The notes under the pieces: generated by a model
The model's database searches: none
Seen by the model: the letters and a program-made list of their open reading frames with translations, nothing else
Told to the model about the DNA's origin: nothing
In this document: positions 6,123 through 9,200 of the stretch, piece after piece
Position numbering within the stretch: the stretch's first letter is position 1
Layout: every line of letters begins with the position of its first letter
Source of the DNA: Candidatus Martarchaeota archaeon
Lineage (GTDB): Archaea; Micrarchaeota; Micrarchaeia; Micrarchaeales; CABMGC01
NCBI GenBank assembly: GCA_023485825.1
Contig: JAMCZF010000001.1
Location: forward strand, 1-9,200
Reading direction: 5' to 3'
Length of the DNA: 9,200 bases
Program-made: the position numbers and the translations under genes

Positions 6123-7364
6123 ATGGGCAGTGATGACAAAAAAGCCAAGGAACTCCTGCAGGGTCTTGAGAAGGGGGACCTCAAGCTCCACGAGCTGGAG
6201 GAGGACGCAGATGCGGAGAGCGCCGCGGCGGCAAGGCGCAGGTTTATAGAGAAGAGGACAGGTAAGAAGCTCAGCGGGATAGGTTCGGCAACAATAGATT
6301 ATGAGAAGATACGCAACAGGAATGCCGAGAACGTCATAGGCGCAGTGCAGATACCCGTGGGCATTGCGGGGCCGATACGCGTCAATGGCGAGCATGCGGA
6401 GGGCGAATTCTATGTGCCCATGGCGACTACTGAAGGCGCGCTCATAGCCAGCGCCAGCAGGGGCATGAAGGGCATAACGCAGAGCGGAGGCGCCAACACA
6501 CGCGTGATAGGTGACGCGATAGCGAGGGCGCCTCTCTTCGAGCTCGACTCCAGGGTTCATGCTCCCGGCTTCATAGAATGGCTTGGAAAGAACGAACACG
6601 GCATACGCCAGGCGGCAGACTCTGCAACAAAATACGGCAGGCTCAAAGAAATACACTCGTTCGTGCTGGGCAACAACGTGTGGGTCAGGCTCTCGTTCGA
6701 TACAGGAGACGCAATGGGCATGAACTCTGCGACAATAGCATCCGAGACCGCGTGCGAGTACATAGAGAAGAACTTCAGTGCGGCGAGACTAGTGGCCGTG
6801 TCGGGAAACATGTGCTCCGACAAAAAGGAATCTTACGTCAACGAACTCCTTGGGAGGGGCAAGAGCGTAGTTGCGGACGCGCTGATAAGTGAGGCAGTTC
6901 TGAAGGACGTATTCAAGACAACCGCGGCGAAGGCCAACAACACCAACCTCAAGAAGAACCTCTTGGGCAGTTCGCGCGCGGGGAGCAGCAAGCACAACGC
7001 GCATTTTGCGAATGTCGTTGCAGCCATATTCATCGCAACAGGCCAGGACGCGGCGCAGGTGGTGGAGAGCAGCTCCGGATACACGTGGACCGAGACCCGC
7101 GGCGGGGACCTTTACATATCCGTGACAATGCCGTCTCTTGAAATAGGCACGGTCGGAGGCGGCACGCACCTGGCAACGCAGTCGGAGGCGCTGGCGATAC
7201 TCGGGGTGCAGGGGGTGGGCAGGTCGCCCGGTCTCAACTCCAAGAAGTTCGCCGAGATAATAGCAGCGTCGGTGCTTGCAGGCGAGCTGAACCTGCTGTG
7301 CGCGCTGTCGACAAGGGAACTCGGCAGGGCTCATGCCGATTTGGGCCGTAACAAGAAGAGGTGA
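6123..7364 (+). CDS. hmgA: HMG-CoA reductase, class I
   Basis: Reduces HMG-CoA to mevalonate with NADPH, the committed step toward the isoprenoid chains of archaeal lipids. From ATG 6123 it is 413 residues, normal for archaeal class I enzymes. [16 protein letters not shown] is the conserved N-terminal block. TTEGALIAS holds the catalytic Glu104. DAMGMN (196-201) is the NADPH-binding motif. NMCSDKK carries the catalytic Lys234, GQDAAQ holds Asp309, and GTVGGGTHL is the late Gly-rich block. [10 protein letters not shown] at the C-terminus holds the catalytic His404. ATG 6096 would add nine residues (MYYLQIVHS) that fit no family N-terminus and would start upstream of the likely transcription start, so I prefer 6123. 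The next residues ([20 protein letters not shown]) align with the start of archaeal relatives. No other mevalonate gene is adjacent. The stop is TGA, which shows that TGA terminates normally here. Confidence 0.96.
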   Translation: MGSDDKKAKELLQGLEKGDLKLHELEEDADAESAAAARRRFIEKRTGKKLSGIGSATIDYEKIRNRNAENVIGAVQIPVGIAGPIRVNGEHAEGEFYVPMATTEGALIASASRGMKGITQSGGANTRVIGDAIARAPLFELDSRVHAPGFIEWLGKNEHGIRQAADSATKYGRLKEIHSFVLGNNVWVRLSFDTGDAMGMNSATIASETACEYIEKNFSAARLVAVSGNMCSDKKESYVNELLGRGKSVVADALISEAVLKDVFKTTAAKANNTNLKKNLLGSSRAGSSKHNAHFANVVAAIFIATGQDAAQVVESSSGYTWTETRGGDLYISVTMPSLEIGTVGGGTHLATQSEALAILGVQGVGRSPGLNSKKFAEIIAASVLAGELNLLCALSTRELGRAHADLGRNKKR

Positions 7365-7402
7365 GCCCTGCGCATGCGGATATGCCTGGCGCGCCTCTGA
7401 GT

Positions 7403-7424
7403 TCCTTGGGTCAGCCTCCAAGGA
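7403..7424. terminator. Hairpin downstream of HMG-CoA reductase
   Basis: TCCTTGG-8 nt-CCAAGGA forms a perfect 7-bp stem 38 nt after the hmgA stop. No T-run follows, so a terminator role is uncertain. It could instead be a processing or protein-binding site. The rest of 7365-7563 holds no gene that I can support. Confidence 0.3.
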
Positions 7425-7460
7425 TAGAATCCGAGCGCAGAAAGGTTTACCATAACGCCT

Positions 7461-7474
7461 AAATACCAGTATTT
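7461..7474. repeat. Short palindrome upstream of the 252-aa gene
   Basis: AAATAC-CA-GTATTT is a perfect 6-bp inverted repeat with a 2-nt spacer, in the intergenic region about 90 nt before ATG 7564. It could be an operator or a weak TATA-like element. Only symmetry and location support it. Confidence 0.3.
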
Positions 7475-7553
7475 GCATAGACAACTAGGCAGTGGTATGG
7501 GATTTTCCTTCAACCACAGATTAAATGATGCAGGGGAAGCCCACGCCGTTTAC

Positions 7554-7559
7554 GGGTGG
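7554..7559 (+). promoter_or_regulatory. Shine-Dalgarno that decides the start at 7564
   Basis: GGGTGG ends 4 nt before ATG 7564 and is complementary to the archaeal anti-Shine-Dalgarno region. The upstream ATG at 7525 has no such site. A weak TATA-like ATTAAAT at about 7520-7526 would give a short leader that carries this site. Confidence 0.5.
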
Positions 7560-7563
7560 AAGG

Positions 7564-8322
7564 ATGTCACATAAAAAGCACGTCAGCTACTTCTCCGGCT
7601 ACACGCAGCAGGAAGACTATGCAAGAAGCAGGTTCCCGGAATTGATGCGCAGGATCGAGACCTTTGTGCGTGAAGGGATACCTGCAACAAGGCTGTCATG
7701 CCCCCCAGCTGCATCTGACACGCGAACGAGCAGGAAAGAGTATATAGAATCCAGGGTCTACGACGAGGCCGGCTGGCACGGGCTCAGTTCGATTGTTCTG
7801 CACGAAGTGATTGCTGCCGCGTGGAGCAGCGCGAGCAAGGCCGCGAAGAAGCAGGGGATTGACAGCAATTCGGATCTTATTCTTGATGCGGGGTATTACG
7901 TCCTCGCAATCGTTGCAGAGGACCTGGAAGCCCGCCGCGGGGCGATACTGAGCAAATGCAACAATGGCGAGAACAGACCGGCAAGCCAGTCCATTGTAAT
8001 CAAACTCGCCAGGGAGGCCATGGAAAGCCACCACGAAATTGATATGAAGGAGGAACAGATAAAGGCCATAATCGCGTATGTCCTGAACAGACATCATGAA
8101 GGGAAGCCGAAACACGAAAACAATGATATCAACAACAGCAGCACGGCCAGGGAAGAGGCGATTGCCATAATGGCCGACATACTCAGCATATGCCGAATGA
8201 AGGCGATAAGCCAAGAGGACATAAACGAGCTGAAATCAGGGTGGGAGCAGCACGGCTGCGCCGCCGCGGCGCTCTCCGATGCGTTCTTACGCAAGGAACT
8301 TGTTGCCGCGCTTCGCGGGTGA
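7564..8322 (+). CDS. Hypothetical protein, 252 aa, mostly helical
   Basis: I do not recognise a family. The Shine-Dalgarno at 7554-7559 supports ATG 7564 (MSHKKHVSYFSGY); starting at 7525 would add 13 residues. The N-terminal part is charged (EDYARSRFPELMRRIETFVREG). A middle segment (ILDAGYYVLAIVAEDLEARRGAIL) could form one buried helix but is interrupted by acids, so it is not a convincing membrane span. A polar linker rich in H, K, N and S (about residues 180-195, KPKHENNDINNSS) separates a C-terminal helical segment (AIAIMADILSICRMKAISQEDINELKSGW). Several His pairs (SHH, RHH) and three cysteines are present without a clear metal motif. Codon use resembles the neighbours. A tandem hairpin follows the stop, so it is probably the last or only gene of its transcript. 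Its role is unknown. Confidence 0.65.
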   Translation: MSHKKHVSYFSGYTQQEDYARSRFPELMRRIETFVREGIPATRLSCPPAASDTRTSRKEYIESRVYDEAGWHGLSSIVLHEVIAAAWSSASKAAKKQGIDSNSDLILDAGYYVLAIVAEDLEARRGAILSKCNNGENRPASQSIVIKLAREAMESHHEIDMKEEQIKAIIAYVLNRHHEGKPKHENNDINNSSTAREEAIAIMADILSICRMKAISQEDINELKSGWEQHGCAAAALSDAFLRKELVAALRG

Positions 8323-8368
8323 CCCCTTGTGCGTTGCTGCGTACGTGCCATGATTTGCCTGAAGAGGA

Positions 8369-8415
8369 GGGGGGCGGCTCACGCCACCCCCTTTCTGGGT
8401 GGTTGGTTTCCCAAC
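8369..8415 (+). terminator. Tandem hairpin terminator after the 252-aa gene
   Basis: The first hairpin pairs GGGGG (8370-8374) with CCCCC (8387-8391) and GGC (8376-8378) with GCC (8383-8385), around a TCAC loop with one C-A mismatch, and is followed by TTTCT. The second, immediately after, is GTTGG-TTTC-CCAAC (8402-8415). Together they form a plausible transcription end, 47 nt after the gene stop and just before the next promoter. Confidence 0.5.
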
Positions 8416-8427
8416 GTGTAGCATTTG

Positions 8428-8501
8428 GAAGTAAAAGTATATAAGCTTTACTTCAACTCCATGAAATTTACTAAAGTAAACAAACATATAAATAAGTTTA
8501 C
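8428..8501 (+). promoter_or_regulatory. AT-rich promoter with repeated TTTAC/GTAAA elements
   Basis: Two TATA boxes (about 8438-8444 and TATAAATA at 8487-8494) sit in a strikingly AT-rich block within GC-rich DNA. GAAGTAAA (8428-8435) and TTTACTTC (8447-8454) form a perfect 8-bp inverted repeat around the first TATA box. TTTACT-AA-AGTAAA (8467-8480) is a second perfect inverted repeat, and GTTTAC recurs at 8496-8501. Element centres are about 17, 20, 9 and 21 nt apart, near whole or double helical turns. This looks like a multi-site operator controlling the downstream ORF. Confidence 0.5.
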
Positions 8502-8562
8502 GTCAAAATCCATATCACGGAAACGCGTGGCTACGCTATACAAATGCCGAGGACTGGGTGAA

Positions 8563-9063
8563 ATGGACGGAAACGAAGGGACTGTAGAGGACAGCATCAT
8601 GAAGGGCTTCAGGAAGGAAGTAAGGAGGAATCTGGAACGCGAGGCAAAAGGCTTTGGGATGGAACCTGCGAGGTATAAGAGGGTATGGCACGAAACGCGT
8701 GACGCGTTGGAGCAGATCCTCGGTTATCTCCCGTCTCCAAAGGTTGTCAGCAGCGCGGTCCGTGCATCGATTGACGTCGCGAGAGCAGCGAACCACTGCA
8801 TGCTCTACGAGCGCGAGTACCATGTAGATGTGCGGATGGAAGCAAGAAACATCATCAGCAGCGAGGGAACTGAAGCCACCAGCATGGAAATACTGTCGAA
8901 GGAGGCCGCGTGGCCTCCTTTACAGTCCCTTCTCCGTCTGTTGTGGCGCGTGTCGGTATTGAGCGTGTCCGCCAGTGTTTGGAGAGGGCTGGCTCATGAC
9001 TCGGCGCATGCGCCCCATAAGCCATATATATGTGGAAAGACGCAATCATTACAGATACAATGA
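8563..9063 (+). CDS. Hypothetical protein, up to 166 aa, doubtful 3' part
   Basis: The family is unrecognised. ATG 8563 is preferred because it follows the AT-rich promoter block and has GGGTGA just upstream, although the spacing is very short. In-frame TTG 8425 and ATG 8461 lie within the operator and TATA elements. The first 110 or so residues are charged and helical (EDSIMKGFRKEVRRNLEREAKGF, then YKRVWHETRDALEQILGYL, then VVSSAVRASIDVARAANHC) and look like real protein, perhaps a small DNA-binding or structural factor. From about residue 111 the translation changes character (PPLQSLLRLLWRVSVLSVSASVW, then His/Pro-rich), coinciding with a strong hairpin at 8892-8926. The last 60 nt also hold the next promoter. 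The true C-terminus may be shorter after a frameshift, or the gene decayed. The stop overlaps the next ATG (ATGA). Confidence 0.5.
   Translation: MDGNEGTVEDSIMKGFRKEVRRNLEREAKGFGMEPARYKRVWHETRDALEQILGYLPSPKVVSSAVRASIDVARAANHCMLYEREYHVDVRMEARNIISSEGTEATSMEILSKEAAWPPLQSLLRLLWRVSVLSVSASVWRGLAHDSAHAPHKPYICGKTQSLQIQ
8892..8926. repeat. Strong hairpin inside the 3' part of the 166-aa ORF
   Basis: AAGGAGGCC-GCGT-GGCCTCCTT is a perfect 9-bp stem with a 4-nt loop. It is extended by ACTGT/ACAGT across a 2/1-nt internal loop, giving 14 pairs. This is far stronger than usual coding-sequence structure. It could be an intrinsic-type terminator, a processing signal, or a protein-binding palindrome. No long T-run follows on either strand. 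Confidence 0.55.
9023..9032 (+). promoter_or_regulatory. TATA box for the rightmost gene
   Basis: CATATATATG lies about 32 nt upstream of ATG 9060, fitting a short-leader archaeal promoter. It is located inside the end of the preceding ORF, which argues that this ORF end may not be coding. Confidence 0.45.
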
Positions 9064-9200
9064 CATTAATAAGTCGGGCGCCGTTGGCGAGGGTGGAGGA
9101 CGGGAAGGAGGCCAGGGGCCGTACCAGGGCGGTGCTCCGGGCCTTGAGCGCTGCTGCGCGCAGGACGCAGGTCACGGATGAGCCCGGCTATACCATAAGC
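9060..9200 (+). CDS. Start of a gene running off the right edge
   Basis: The frame from ATG 9060 is open for 47 codons to the window end. The product begins MTLISRAPLARVEDG, followed by an arginine/alanine-rich segment (RGRTRAVLRALSAAARRTQ) and then TDEPGYTIS. I do not recognise the family from this fragment. Support comes from a TATA box about 32 nt upstream and from the ATGA overlap with the preceding stop, which also allows translational coupling. Competing ORFs here, a plus-strand frame from 8975 and a minus-strand frame 8855-9175, lack promoters and have protein-unlike composition. More sequence to the right would settle it. Confidence 0.45.
   Translation, partial: MTLISRAPLARVEDGKEARGRTRAVLRALSAAARRTQVTDEPGYTIS

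Noticed and set aside
6789..7484. 231-aa minus-strand ORF inside HMG-CoA reductase
   Set aside because: It is antisense to a gene with all catalytic motifs and has Arg/Cys-rich shadow composition.
1..9200. CRISPR array, insertion sequence or integrase-type mobile element
   Set aside because: No regularly spaced direct repeats, transposase motifs or long terminal inverted repeats are visible.

Overview
The window looks archaeal. Several genes have TATA-like boxes roughly 25-33 nt upstream of the start codon, as expected for leaderless or short-leader transcripts. The isoprenoid enzyme is an archaeal-type class I HMG-CoA reductase, and the suf operon is headed by a short HTH/Cys-cluster regulator of the archaeal kind. 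AGG and ATA codons are common and the DNA is moderately GC-rich. I cannot place it further with confidence; a DPANN/Micrarchaeota-like lineage would fit but is only a guess.

Positions 1-5213 (minus strand) hold one Fe-S cluster assembly (SUF) operon, read right to left: HTH regulator with a C-terminal cysteine cluster, sufB, sufD, sufC, a 71-aa unknown protein, and sufS (its C-terminus lies beyond the left edge). SufS should supply sulfur from cysteine, SufB/SufD form the scaffold, SufC is the ATPase, and the regulator may sense Fe-S status. The notable feature is sufD. Its frame is interrupted by a single in-frame TGA at codon 335. The next 82 codons continue in the same frame with clear SufD C-terminal sequence and end just before sufC. 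The TGA falls on the position of the conserved SufD histidine (His360 in E. coli).

Positions 5214-5527 hold the operon promoter, an inverted repeat over its TATA box, and otherwise only a doubtful 36-aa ORF. At 5528-7364 an unrecognised 173-aa gene (minus) and HMG-CoA reductase (plus, mevalonate pathway) diverge from one shared AT-rich promoter.

Positions 7365-9200 (plus strand) are accessory-looking. They hold a 252-aa unknown protein, a tandem-hairpin terminator, an AT-rich promoter with repeated TTTAC/GTAAA elements, an unknown 166-aa ORF whose 3' part contains a strong hairpin, and the start of a further gene that runs off the right edge.
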